Below are positions 16,313 through 24,648 of a DNA stretch of 64,000 bases, piece by piece. Origin of the DNA: Flavobacterium sp. CFS9 (lineage in GTDB: Bacteria > Bacteroidota > Bacteroidia > Flavobacteriales > Flavobacteriaceae). Each line of letters begins with the position of its first letter. The first letter of the stretch is position 1. The stretch is taken from NCBI RefSeq assembly GCF_041154745.1, contig NZ_AP031573.1, forward strand, positions 3,906,001 to 3,970,000. Direction: 5' to 3'. The notes beneath the pieces are model-generated. The model searched no databases. It had not been told where the DNA came from and saw only the letters and a program-made list of their open reading frames with translations. The position numbers were made by a program, and so were the translations under genes.

Positions 16313-16350
16313 AGTCTCAGCACCTCAGCACCTCAGCACCTCAGCACCTT
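16313..16350. repeat. Period-8 simple repeat (CTCAGCAC)n
   Basis: About four tandem CTCAGCAC units. Same family as 10029-10064 and, more degenerate, 35358-35395. Confidence 0.7.
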
Positions 16351-16376
16351 TGTCCCTTTGAACCTTAAAAAAAAAT

Positions 16377-16988
16377 CTACAAACTTTTAATAACCAAATC
16401 AGTTAGATGAGCTTCTCCGTTTGTTATGAAACCCAGTTTTCCTTGTTGTCTTAAATTGTTTTTTTCGAGAGAGTATTCTAAGAAAGTTTCATTATCAACA
16501 GCAAAGTATAACTGATTGTTTTCAACTCTGATTTTTACTGCATACCATTTGTTGTTTTCCAGTTGCATTGGTTTTTTAAGTAAGGATGGCCCCCCGCGTT
16601 TGCCATATGCATCACTGTCTTTATGGTAAACACCTTTTCCAATAATGATACTTTTTTCAATTGTGTAGAGATAAGTCCGAATGTATTTTTCCTGTTCGAG
16701 ATTTAGCATTATTTCAAACAAAGATTCTTTGACCAGATTTACTTTAAAGTTAATCTCGAAGTTTTTCGGAAGCTTCTTTTTGGATTCAATGATGCCCCAA
16801 TGCATTGGACCACCGACTCCAATTAAAGTATGGTCTGTAAATTGCCATTCCCTGGAATCAAAAATCCAATCGGATTTTAGTGCAGCAGTTTTTGTGATTT
16901 GATATTCTTTTTTTGCAGTTGAAATGGTACCTGAACAGGAGGTAAGCAGTATTGTGGATGCTAAAAAAGCAAGGGATTTAATTCTCAT
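16377..16988 (-). CDS. Lipoprotein with DUF1080/concanavalin-like fold
   Basis: 203 aa. Signal peptide II with lipobox LLTSC (Cys18). The rest resembles the DUF1080 (3-keto-disaccharide hydrolase-like) jelly-roll: SDWIFDSREWQFTDHTLIG, NFEINFKVN, NNKWYAVKIRVENNQLYFAVDNE. Length suits a single domain. Probably periplasm-facing; substrate unknown. It starts 8 bp after the ABC ATPase gene and is likely the last gene of a rhodanese-ABC-lipoprotein operon. Confidence 0.78.
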   Translation of the reverse strand: MRIKSLAFLASTILLTSCSGTISTAKKEYQITKTAALKSDWIFDSREWQFTDHTLIGVGGPMHWGIIESKKKLPKNFEINFKVNLVKESLFEIMLNLEQEKYIRTYLYTIEKSIIIGKGVYHKDSDAYGKRGGPSLLKKPMQLENNKWYAVKIRVENNQLYFAVDNETFLEYSLEKNNLRQQGKLGFITNGEAHLTDLVIKSL

Positions 16989-16996
16989 TTTTGTTT

Positions 16997-18238
16997 TTAA
17001 TTTAACTCTGAATGGTATTTGATCTTACCGATAGATCCGGTTGGAGTTGGTAAAAGTTCAAATACCGAAGTAGGAGCGAGGCCATTTTCTATGCGGTGTG
17101 AAACGTACAGAATACTAACATTTGTTTCTTGTTTGATGGTGTTAATCAATTGAATAACCAGATCTACATTTTCATCGTCAAGACCTTCTACAGGCTCATC
17201 GAGAATCAATAATGGAGGATGTTTTAAAACAGCTCTGACAATTAAAGCGACTCTTTGCTGTCCAATAGAAAGGTCAATGAAGCGTTTTTTTCGTAAGTGG
17301 CTCATTTCAATTACTTCGAGCCATTGTGCCACCGTTTGTTTTTGTAAAGTCGTGGGTTCAATGTACAATCCGATGGAATCAAAAAAACCGGAAAGAATCA
17401 TTTCTTCCAGAGTATGTCCTTTTTGAAAAAGGTCGGTCATGGAAGTTGCGAAAATTCCAATCTGCTTTTTAATGTCCCAAACACTTTCACCGCTTCCTTT
17501 TTTTCTTCCGAACAAGTACAGATCCTGACCGAATCCTTTTGGGTTATCACCTGTGATTAAAGATAGGAGAGTACTCTTCCCTGAACCGTTCGGACCAACC
17601 AGCTGCCAGAATTCCCCTTGTTTAATTGTCCATGAGATGTTATCGACAATTTTTCTTTCCTCGTAACTTACCGAGACCTTATCCATTTTGATTAAAACAC
17701 TTTCGTGAAAGGAGTGTGGTTCAATCGCTTTGGGAATTGCTGCCGTATTTAAAGTTTTAAAATGTTTTTCGTTTTTTGAAATCGGATGAAGTTCAAAGGA
17801 ATTGTCTTTAATCGATGCTTTATTCGGAACAAAATCAAGTACATCTGTTACGCGATTGACGATTTGAATGATTGCAATGTCATCGGTTAGTTTTTTCAGA
17901 GATTGAACCAAAGCTGCACGTGAAGCCAGATCTAAATGATCGAAGGGGTTATCAAAAATGATAAAATCAGGGTTTTGACTGATGCAATATTTCAGAAATT
18001 CTTTTTTACGTTCGCCCGAAGAAAAAGTTCTTAGTTGTCGGTGTGATTCGGGAGCTGCTTCAACGGTATCGTATTGGTATTCTCTTTCGATGAATTTTTC
18101 GATAGCAATGTCTGAGAACAGAATGCCTTTTTGAGTGTTGAAAATAGCTAATTCTCCTTTGGCTTCTCCTGAAAGTAAAGTGTCTATAAAAGCTTTTTTA
18201 TTGACCTGATTTGATAAAAGTATGTCCCAATGCTGCAT
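16997..18238 (-). CDS. ModF-like dual ABC ATPase with degenerate first nucleotide-binding domain
   Basis: 413 aa cytoplasmic protein. Domain 1 (about 1-140) keeps a signature (TFSSGERKK, 71-79) and a Walker-B-like FIIFDNPFDHLD (92-103) but has lost a recognisable Walker A. Domain 2 (about 181-405) is complete: GPNGSGKST at 215-223, signature LSIGQQR at 323-329, Walker B LLILDEP at 343-349, with a D-loop and switch histidine (YVSHR). No membrane segments. ModF/PhrA-type proteins have this twin layout, but no molybdate transporter is nearby. It lies 19 bp after the rhodanese gene. Confidence 0.85.
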   Translation of the reverse strand: MQHWDILLSNQVNKKAFIDTLLSGEAKGELAIFNTQKGILFSDIAIEKFIEREYQYDTVEAAPESHRQLRTFSSGERKKEFLKYCISQNPDFIIFDNPFDHLDLASRAALVQSLKKLTDDIAIIQIVNRVTDVLDFVPNKASIKDNSFELHPISKNEKHFKTLNTAAIPKAIEPHSFHESVLIKMDKVSVSYEERKIVDNISWTIKQGEFWQLVGPNGSGKSTLLSLITGDNPKGFGQDLYLFGRKKGSGESVWDIKKQIGIFATSMTDLFQKGHTLEEMILSGFFDSIGLYIEPTTLQKQTVAQWLEVIEMSHLRKKRFIDLSIGQQRVALIVRAVLKHPPLLILDEPVEGLDDENVDLVIQLINTIKQETNVSILYVSHRIENGLAPTSVFELLPTPTGSIGKIKYHSELN

Positions 18239-18257
18239 TTTTGTATCTTAGAAGTAA

Positions 18258-19115
18258 TTATTCTTTCGGTTTAGTAGCCATTTCACGATCGTTACGCGAC
18301 CATTCGCTCCAGGAACCTACATATAGTTTTGGAATTTCTATTCCGGCATAATCTATAGCCAGTAAAGTATGACAGGCTGTAACTCCTGAACCGCAATGAA
18401 CAATTATGTTTTCCGTTTTTTTATCGCCGATGATTTGGGTGTATTTTTCTTTTAAAATTTCAGAAGAGTGATACAATCCGTTAGAATCTAAATTTTCGCT
18501 AAACGGAACATTAATGGCGCCCGGAATGTGCCCTGCAATCAAATCCAGAGGTTCTGTTAAACCGTCATATCGATTTTTGTCTCTTACATCAATTACGATG
18601 TTTTCGTCATTATTTCGAGCTTTTTCAACTTCTTCGATGTCAGCAGTTTTTAGCGTCCATTTTGAAACAGGATATCTGTCAGTCGTTTTAAAAGTTTCGA
18701 TTTCAGAATTTACAGGAAAACCTGCTTTTACCGCTTCCTGTAGACCGCCATTTAAAACCTGAACTTTTTCATGACCTACAGCCCGAAGCATCCACCAAAA
18801 GCGGGCTGCTGCGTTTGATCCGTTTTTGTCGTCGTAAATTACGACATGACTTTCTGGTGAAATTCCTGCTTTAGAAAGTACCTCAGAGAATTTCTCTATG
18901 GACGGTAAGGGATGCCTTCCGCCGTTTGAAGGATCGGTTGCTATGGTTGCCATGTCCTTGTTTAAATCAATATAACGTGCTCTTTTAAGATGTTCCTTAC
19001 GATAATTTTCTTCTGCATTTATTCCGGCTCTGGCGTCAATGAGAATAATTTCAGACGAATTAGAAAGTTGTAAAAGTTCTTCAGTGTTTATGATTGAGGA
19101 AAGTGCAGCTGCCAT
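18258..19115 (-). CDS. Two-domain sulfurtransferase (rhodanese/3-mercaptopyruvate type)
   Basis: 285 aa, the usual tandem-rhodanese length. The N-terminal domain (DARAGINAEENYRKEHL, VVIYDDKNGSNAAARFWWML) is inactive; the C-terminal domain carries the active cysteine in the loop VHCGSGVTACH near residue 245. The CGSGVTA loop suits 3-mercaptopyruvate sulfurtransferases, while thiosulfate enzymes usually have CRKGVTA. First gene of the likely operon with the ABC ATPase and the lipoprotein. Confidence 0.9.
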   Translation of the reverse strand: MAAALSSIINTEELLQLSNSSEIILIDARAGINAEENYRKEHLKRARYIDLNKDMATIATDPSNGGRHPLPSIEKFSEVLSKAGISPESHVVIYDDKNGSNAAARFWWMLRAVGHEKVQVLNGGLQEAVKAGFPVNSEIETFKTTDRYPVSKWTLKTADIEEVEKARNNDENIVIDVRDKNRYDGLTEPLDLIAGHIPGAINVPFSENLDSNGLYHSSEILKEKYTQIIGDKKTENIIVHCGSGVTACHTLLAIDYAGIEIPKLYVGSWSEWSRNDREMATKPKE

Positions 19116-19240
19116 CTTTGTAGAGGATTATCTTTTTGTTCGTTTAAAAATACTTTAAAATTTACGGGTTGTAAACCTATTTTCAGAGAATAATAGGAGC
19201 ATCACCGGTCTTAATTAAGCGTTCTCGATTACTATAAAAG

Positions 19241-19630
19241 TTAACTTGGAATTTTTTCGATCAGAATTTCATTTTCGCCTTTGTCAAAATAAGTACAGGT
19301 CATTTCTATAATATCAACTCTCCATTTGGCTATTCCACAATGGGCGGCGTGACGGCAAAAAGTAAGGTAATCGGTCTGACCGTCCTGATGCATCACTAAA
19401 AATTCGATAAAGCGTTCTTTATTCGCAACTGATTCTACTTTTATCTCGTCGTATTTTTCGTCGGCCGTTACATGATAATTGTTTACTCCGTAGTATTCCA
19501 CATGTCCGTCATGCACAAAAGTATCATAGCCTTTTACGCCTAAAATGATTAAGTCCTGAATATAATTAGGGAAATCAGCACCGGTTTGTACTTTCGCATG
19601 TGCTTCTTTGATTTGTTCTATTGTAAACAT
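19241..19630 (-). CDS. DUF1398 family protein (YbcV-like)
   Basis: 129 aa, soluble. The whole protein matches the DUF1398 pattern: MFTIEQIKEAHAKVQTGADFP, a central GYDTFVHDGHVEYYG segment and a C-terminal CRHAAHCGIAKWRVD region followed by MTCTYFD. No function is known. It stands alone between the rhodanese and MscS genes. Confidence 0.83.
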   Translation of the reverse strand: MFTIEQIKEAHAKVQTGADFPNYIQDLIILGVKGYDTFVHDGHVEYYGVNNYHVTADEKYDEIKVESVANKERFIEFLVMHQDGQTDYLTFCRHAAHCGIAKWRVDIIEMTCTYFDKGENEILIEKIPS

Positions 19631-19762
19631 ATTTTAGTTTTAGATTGTTGTGATTACTTTATTTATACACTTTATAAAATTAAAGTTAACGATTTTAAAT
19701 TCAAAAATTAAAATCTTAAAGTTATAAGAAAATGTTATAAATGGAAGGGTTTAAAATATTTG

Positions 19763-20605
19763 TTACTGTTCTTTTTTAAGTGTAACTACTTGCTGTGGAT
19801 AAGGAATATCAATATTATTTTCGTCAAAACGTTTTTTAATGCTTTGCAGTAAATCACAATAGAGCACAAAACCATCAGTAGAGTTTTTTGCCCATGCCCA
19901 TGCTTTTAAGGTTACACTTGAGTCTGCCAATGCTACTACACGAGCGACAACCAAAGGGGTGTTTTGTTTTTTGCTTTCGGCAGTTCGGGTGTCGATAAAA
20001 AACGGATGTCTGGCAATTTCGTCCTGTATGATTTCTAAGGCCTTTTCAATATCAGACTGGTAACCAATGCCGATTTCGATGATTTTGCAGCATTTGGTAT
20101 CGTGCATGTTGGTGTTGACAATGATCTGGCCGCTGATCACAGAATTTGGAATGATGATTCGGTTGTTTTCGGCATCCTTGAGGACCACTTGTCTTAGATT
20201 GATGTCTTCTACAGTACCCACAAAATTGTTGATGGTAATTTTATCGTTGATGCGAAAGGGTTTAAAAATAACCAGGAAGATTCCGCTTACAATATTACTT
20301 AAGGCCTGTTGAGAAGCCAGACCGGCAACAATTGAGATTACTCCGGCTCCTGCCAGAACGGAGTGACCTATTATTCTAAATTCGGGAATTTGAATTAACG
20401 CAAAGGCGAATCCTAAAATATAAATTACAGTAATGATCAGGTGTTTCAGAAACTTAAAGCCGGTAGCATCATATTCTTTATCGGCCTGTTTGCGATACAA
20501 AAAATAACGAAGCACCTTATCGGTCACCGCACCTAGAATTATAGTGACAAAGGCTATAATGGCAATGAAAATCCCTATTCTAAAGTCTTTTAAGTAATCG
20601 ATCAT
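19763..20605 (-). CDS. Small-conductance mechanosensitive channel (MscS family)
   Basis: 280 aa from the ATG of MIDYLKDFRIG; a TTG-initiated extension would run into the upstream gene's terminator. Three membrane helices (about 8-30, 52-72, 75-100), then the pore-lining TM3 with the VLAGAGVISIVAGLASQQALSN glycine/alanine pattern. The cytoplasmic beta domain (NDKITINNFVGTVEDINLR) and the alpha/beta vestibule follow. It would release solutes on osmotic downshock in the inner membrane. Confidence 0.9.
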   Translation of the reverse strand: MIDYLKDFRIGIFIAIIAFVTIILGAVTDKVLRYFLYRKQADKEYDATGFKFLKHLIITVIYILGFAFALIQIPEFRIIGHSVLAGAGVISIVAGLASQQALSNIVSGIFLVIFKPFRINDKITINNFVGTVEDINLRQVVLKDAENNRIIIPNSVISGQIIVNTNMHDTKCCKIIEIGIGYQSDIEKALEIIQDEIARHPFFIDTRTAESKKQNTPLVVARVVALADSSVTLKAWAWAKNSTDGFVLYCDLLQSIKKRFDENNIDIPYPQQVVTLKKEQ

Positions 20606-20623
20606 AGGTTTTAAGTTTGAAAA

Positions 20624-20672
20624 AAAATCCAAAAAACGACTTTTGTTAGAATGTGCTTTTTGGATTTTTGTA
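20624..20672 (-). terminator. Intrinsic terminator of the thioesterase gene
   Basis: On the minus strand the stem AAAAATCCAAAAA / TTTTTGGATTTTT is followed by further Ts. It lies 25 bp after the thioesterase stop and just before the MscS ATG. Confidence 0.7.
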
Positions 20673-20696
20673 ATTTATATCAGATTGGATTTTGCT

Positions 20697-21134
20697 TTAA
20701 AGTCCAACAAAATCATCACTTTTCGGGAAGATGCTTAAGGCTTCGATAGCAATTTCCGGTGTTGGAGAAGCTAATTTACGAAGTTTAGTATCCATCCAGG
20801 CTCCGTCAACCGTAATAACGGCACAAAGCGTATCGTCTTCTCTTCTGAATTCGTGAATGATTGACCAGCGTGACGCATCGGCTTTCATTTTTGAGGTTTT
20901 GGTGTGAATAAATATTTTGTCGGAAAGTTTTAGTTCTTTTCTGAAAATACATTCTTCTCTAAACAAAACAGGTCCAAAACCCTGCGTTTGCATTACTCTT
21001 AAAGTTAAACCCAGTTCTTCAAGGATTTCAATACGATGCTGTGCGCCAAAATCGTAATAAGCACTGTGACGAACGTGAAAATTTGGGTCAAGATCTGACC
21101 AGCGAAAAGAGATTTCTTTAATAAATGAAGCCAT
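20697..21134 (-). CDS. Acyl-CoA thioesterase, hotdog fold (4HBT family)
   Basis: 145 aa, usual hotdog-domain length. The N-terminal motif RWSDLDPNFHVRHSAYYDF contains the catalytic-site Asp and the asparagine/histidine pattern of 4HBT thioesterases, followed by the long hotdog helix (QHRIEILEELGLTLRVM). Hydrolyses an acyl-CoA of unknown chain type in the cytoplasm. It has its own terminator. Confidence 0.85.
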   Translation of the reverse strand: MASFIKEISFRWSDLDPNFHVRHSAYYDFGAQHRIEILEELGLTLRVMQTQGFGPVLFREECIFRKELKLSDKIFIHTKTSKMKADASRWSIIHEFRREDDTLCAVITVDGAWMDTKLRKLASPTPEIAIEALSIFPKSDDFVGL

Positions 21135-21218
21135 TTTGTAATTGTAATTTTAATGAAAAACCGAAATTACGAATATTTATATCTCTTTTGGAAAACGGAA
21201 GAATATTTTACTTTATTT

Positions 21219-21704
21219 TTAACTGCTTTTTTTATGTTTTTCAAACTCCTCTTGTAATTTTTTCAGTTTAGGAACAATATTTGTCTGGCAGAAGGGAGCT
21301 TCTTTTCGGGTTTCGTAATAGTGTAGAAATTGTTCCTCGTTGCTTTTAAAGGCAGCAAAAGGTAAAATTCTGGTGATGTGTTTTCTGTTTAATTTATGAT
21401 CCAGTTTTTGGAGTATTTCCGAAATTAGACCGGCGTCATTAGCATCGAAAAAGTAAATTGCAGATCGGTATTTTTCTCTCATGCTGTGATTGGAAGTACT
21501 GGAATGCGTAATCAAATGTGCCTCAATGAGAACTTCTAACGGGATAATACGGGAATCAAAATCAACAAGAACAGCTTCGGAAAAAGTATCGTCAGGTGCT
21601 TCAGATTTTATCCATCCCTGTTGCACATTGGTTACTCCCTCAAAAAAATCAAAAACTGCTTCAGTGCACCAATGACAGCCTCCTCCAAAACCTATTGTAT
21701 TCAT
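21219..21704 (-). CDS. Divergent peptide-methionine sulfoxide reductase A paralogue
   Basis: 161 aa. Its opening GGGCHWCTEAVF matches the MsrA active-site loop but has HWC where standard MsrA has FWC or FWG, giving C10 and C13. The loop plus FFEGVTNVQQGW and the SSTSNHSMREKYRSAIYFF segment place it in the MsrA fold, though the usual YxGG and HDPT-type residues are changed. It lies 105 bp downstream of a canonical msrA on the same strand. May act on a different sulfoxide. Confidence 0.82.
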   Translation of the reverse strand: MNTIGFGGGCHWCTEAVFDFFEGVTNVQQGWIKSEAPDDTFSEAVLVDFDSRIIPLEVLIEAHLITHSSTSNHSMREKYRSAIYFFDANDAGLISEILQKLDHKLNRKHITRILPFAAFKSNEEQFLHYYETRKEAPFCQTNIVPKLKKLQEEFEKHKKSS

Positions 21705-21747
21705 TTGATTACTATCTTAATAATTCCCGTTTATTTTGATCCAATAC

Positions 21748-21796
21748 TATCTCCAATAAAGTTTTGAAATTTTTGTGATCTTCTTTATTGGAGATA
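21748..21796. repeat. 14-bp perfect inverted repeat between the two msrA genes
   Basis: Arms TATCTCCAATAAAG (21748-21761) and CTTTATTGGAGATA (21783-21796) with a 21-nt spacer. No U-run follows on either strand, so a plain terminator is unlikely; an operator or mRNA-stabilising hairpin is possible. Confidence 0.5.
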
Positions 21797-21809
21797 AGAT
21801 GTTTTATAC

Positions 21810-22304
21810 TTAGGTTAAGAAAGTTTCTTCAAATCTTTCAAAGTGGCAGGTATAACCATTTGGGTGTTTTTGCAGATAGTCCTGGTGTTCCGGTTCAGCG
21901 GCCCAAAAAGTAGTATAAGGCTCTAAAGTGGTGACGGCAGTTTCTCCCCATTTTTTTGAAGCATCTACAAGATGGATTACTTCTTTGGCCATGGCTTTTT
22001 CTTCTTCGTTTTGATAAAAAATAGCAGAGCGATAACTGGGCCCCAAATCATTGCCCTGACGGTCTATCGTAGTAGGATTGTGAATGCGGTAAAAGTAATC
22101 CAGAATCTCTCTGAAATTAGTTACCTCAGGATCATAGGTTAGTTCTATTCCTTCGGCATGACCCGGATGATTCCTGTAAGTTGGTTTTTCATTTTGCCCG
22201 CCAATATAACCTACTTCAGTATTTAATATTCCCGGACGGGTTCTGAACAGTTCTTCCATTCCCCAGAAGCAGCCTCCTGCGATATATGCTTTTTTAGTTT
22301 CCAT
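21810..22304 (-). CDS. msrA: Peptide-methionine (S)-S-oxide reductase
   Basis: 164 aa, typical Msr[10 protein letters not shown] at 10-18 carries the catalytic C12; [21 protein letters not shown] and [23 protein letters not shown] are all family blocks. It repairs S-sulfoxides of methionine in oxidised proteins. No signal peptide, so cytoplasmic. An imperfect -7 box (TATATTTA) lies about 55 bp upstream. Confidence 0.94.
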   Translation of the reverse strand: METKKAYIAGGCFWGMEELFRTRPGILNTEVGYIGGQNEKPTYRNHPGHAEGIELTYDPEVTNFREILDYFYRIHNPTTIDRQGNDLGPSYRSAIFYQNEEEKAMAKEVIHLVDASKKWGETAVTTLEPYTTFWAAEPEHQDYLQKHPNGYTCHFERFEETFLT

Positions 22305-22383
22305 ATTTTACGATTGTTATTGATGTACTGAACTTTTAGTACTGCAATTTACTAAATATAGAGCTAGTATTAATGCCAAATGA

Positions 22384-23208
22384 TTATTTCAGTTGATTGC
22401 CTAAATCTTCGAAGAACATATTCTTTTTCAGCTGTTTTGAAAGTGAAATAACTATTTTCCTGGTATAATCCCTTTTCAGATACAGATAAATCTTTTGCTT
22501 TTTCAGATCAATAGCCATCGAATAGTTGGTTGCAATATCATCACCGGGTTGAGGTTTTTGGGCTGTTTTGGAGAGGATTTGTGTGATGTCGGTTAAATCG
22601 AATTTTTTTTCTTTTTGAAGATAATGGTAGGCAGTTTCCCGACGCCAGCAATGTTGGGTGTGATTGTTGTTAATGCTGTAATTGGTGAGGGCAAAGCAGG
22701 GAGTTGTTTTTCTTACGATATAATTGCCATGTACCGTTGCATAATCACCTGTTGCATCTCCAATAAACAATTGGGCAGCCGATAGTTTGATTAAATTGAA
22801 ACCATTGATGTATCGTAATGCTTCGTCTACTGTTTTGCAGGTCCGTAAAATATCGTTGATTACTTCTTTTTCCCTGTCTGTTTTTTGGAAATTCCGGATT
22901 ACCGGGATTTCATCAATTGCAGTATAATCCATAAAAAGACCGTATTCATTTAAACCGCCCTGTGGGTATTGATACATGATAGATTCATAAGTGGGATGCA
23001 ACTCAGACCAGCTCATGTATCCATAATTCTTTTTGGATTTTTTAAAATACCAAAAACGGTATTTCATATTGACCGATTCGTCTTCGTTATTGCCAATCCA
23101 GACATGTTTTGAGTCATTAGCCATAAAAATGGTACAGGCATTTGTAAAGTTTGTGTGGGTTAATAGCAGAATCAGTACTAAACTGATTTTTGAAATTTTT
23201 TGTCGCAT
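22384..23208 (-). CDS. Secreted linear-amide C-N hydrolase-like Ntn hydrolase
   Basis: 274 aa. The signal peptide ends at ...NFTNA, leaving C25 of CTIFMANDSKHVWIGNNEDE as the new N-terminus. That is the nucleophile arrangement of choloylglycine/penicillin V acylase-type Ntn hydrolases, and NNEDE supplies the conserved acidic position. Later GGLNEYGLFMDY and ALTNYSIN fit the fold. Substrate unknown (bile-salt, N-acyl amide or peptide-like). Processing by signal peptidase would itself activate the enzyme. Located near the secreted aspartyl protease gene. Confidence 0.8.
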   Translation of the reverse strand: MRQKISKISLVLILLLTHTNFTNACTIFMANDSKHVWIGNNEDESVNMKYRFWYFKKSKKNYGYMSWSELHPTYESIMYQYPQGGLNEYGLFMDYTAIDEIPVIRNFQKTDREKEVINDILRTCKTVDEALRYINGFNLIKLSAAQLFIGDATGDYATVHGNYIVRKTTPCFALTNYSINNNHTQHCWRRETAYHYLQKEKKFDLTDITQILSKTAQKPQPGDDIATNYSMAIDLKKQKIYLYLKRDYTRKIVISLSKQLKKNMFFEDLGNQLK

Positions 23209-23307
23209 ATCATTGATTTTAAGCTGCGAATCTATGATTGTTAATGCTCATCAATGTTCGGACTTATCCAGTCGTACCGATTTTTTTTCAATATGTTTGA
23301 TCCCGTT

Positions 23308-24525
23308 TTAATTGAAAGGAGTATTTTTTAGTAAGTGAAATTCCTTTTGTTCTTCGCCACGTTTAATCTGTATGGTAATCTCTTTTTCAGTCTTAAGGAT
23401 ATTATTGTATTGAAAATAGTTTTCACAATTAGAAATTCCACTTCCTTGTTTTCCGTTGATCCTGATTATTTCATCATTAACTAATAAACCTGCCTTTTGA
23501 GCATTCAGTCCGGTAAAAATTTTACTGATGTATATTTTGTCATTATTAAGGTTGATATTGAAGCCAAAAGTTTCAAAATCAGCTTTAGTGTCGTTGTAAG
23601 GAGACAAGATCAGTTCATTGTCTTTAAAATTGAGTGTCACAATAAAATACTTTAGAAGTTCAGAACCTAATAAATTGTAGTTGTTTGATGCAGAGTAGTA
23701 GGCTATCTGATTTTTTAGTTCCGTTTTTCCAATAGACAATTGTTCTAATTTTGCAGCAAAAGTTTTTTCTTTCACTGTACCATTGGCACTGATATCGCCT
23801 TCGCCTTCTATGGTTAGAGGATTATTCATTTTTAGGTTAGAGGCAGTTTTTTCGGTTAGTGAAATCAGGCCTCCATAACCAAAGTCTAACATGAAATCTT
23901 CTTTTTTCCCATTAATAATAAGAGTCAGAAAAGGGTTTAGTGTTTTATCAAGACGTATTTTTATTTTTTCACTTTTATCAGGAATGGAAATTTTTGAAAG
24001 ATCATCCGAGATTTTTATGACCGATTTTTGGGGATCAATCTGCCAGACTGCTTCACGAATCACACTTTTTCCGATGAGTCCGCCATTGGTGTAACAATTG
24101 ATAACTGGTGATACCGAAAAGTCAAAGTTAAAAACACCAACATCCTCAAAGGAGGTTTGACCAATTTGTAGTGATGGTACTTTCGAAAGTTTTATTTTGG
24201 ATTTTATTTTATTAGAACTTCCGGCTTCTACTTCCATCAGAGGTAATAGATTGGCATTTTTCATAATTTCGGACGTCACGGTATTGAATCCTCCGGTATC
24301 AAAAATATAGTCGTAAGTATGAGTATTTATTGTTACCGGAATAATAATGTACCCCTGTTTGTCGGTAAAAGGAACTTCTTCGTAAAAGTTTTTCGAAACC
24401 AGTTTTGCTGCATTAGCAATAGCCAGTTGTTCTTTGGGACTCTGGCTAAACACGCAGAGATTTACGGCTAATGTATTTATCAATAAAATGAACCGAAACC
24501 TGTTTTTTGATGTTTTTTTTGTCAT
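23308..24525 (-). CDS. Secreted retropepsin-like aspartyl protease with C-terminal PDZ domain
   Basis: 405 aa. A signal-like hydrophobic segment at about 12-27 is followed by two tandem aspartyl-protease half domains: DTGG with D76 (YDYIFDTGGFNTVTS) and DFGYGG with D214 (FMLDFGYGGLIS). The second has lost the DTG/DSG form, so only the first half may be catalytic. Residues about 320-395 form a PDZ domain (ISKIFTGLNAQKAGLLVNDEI). Likely periplasmic quality control or regulated proteolysis. It follows the AraC-type regulator on the same strand with a 123-bp gap. Confidence 0.82.
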   Translation of the reverse strand: MTKKTSKNRFRFILLINTLAVNLCVFSQSPKEQLAIANAAKLVSKNFYEEVPFTDKQGYIIIPVTINTHTYDYIFDTGGFNTVTSEIMKNANLLPLMEVEAGSSNKIKSKIKLSKVPSLQIGQTSFEDVGVFNFDFSVSPVINCYTNGGLIGKSVIREAVWQIDPQKSVIKISDDLSKISIPDKSEKIKIRLDKTLNPFLTLIINGKKEDFMLDFGYGGLISLTEKTASNLKMNNPLTIEGEGDISANGTVKEKTFAAKLEQLSIGKTELKNQIAYYSASNNYNLLGSELLKYFIVTLNFKDNELILSPYNDTKADFETFGFNINLNNDKIYISKIFTGLNAQKAGLLVNDEIIRINGKQGSGISNCENYFQYNNILKTEKEITIQIKRGEEQKEFHLLKNTPFN

Positions 24526-24648
24526 AACTAACTGATTTTAATAAAAGTATAAAGCTATGAAAATGTTTGTATGAAGTGTTCGGGTTTATCCATTCAAACA
24601 AAATTATTGCTGAATAAGTTAAATTTGGTGATGGTATAAAATGGCGGT

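Noticed and set aside
20606..20632. Longer TTG start for the MscS channel
   Set aside because: It overlaps the upstream gene's terminator; the ATG at 20605 is clean.
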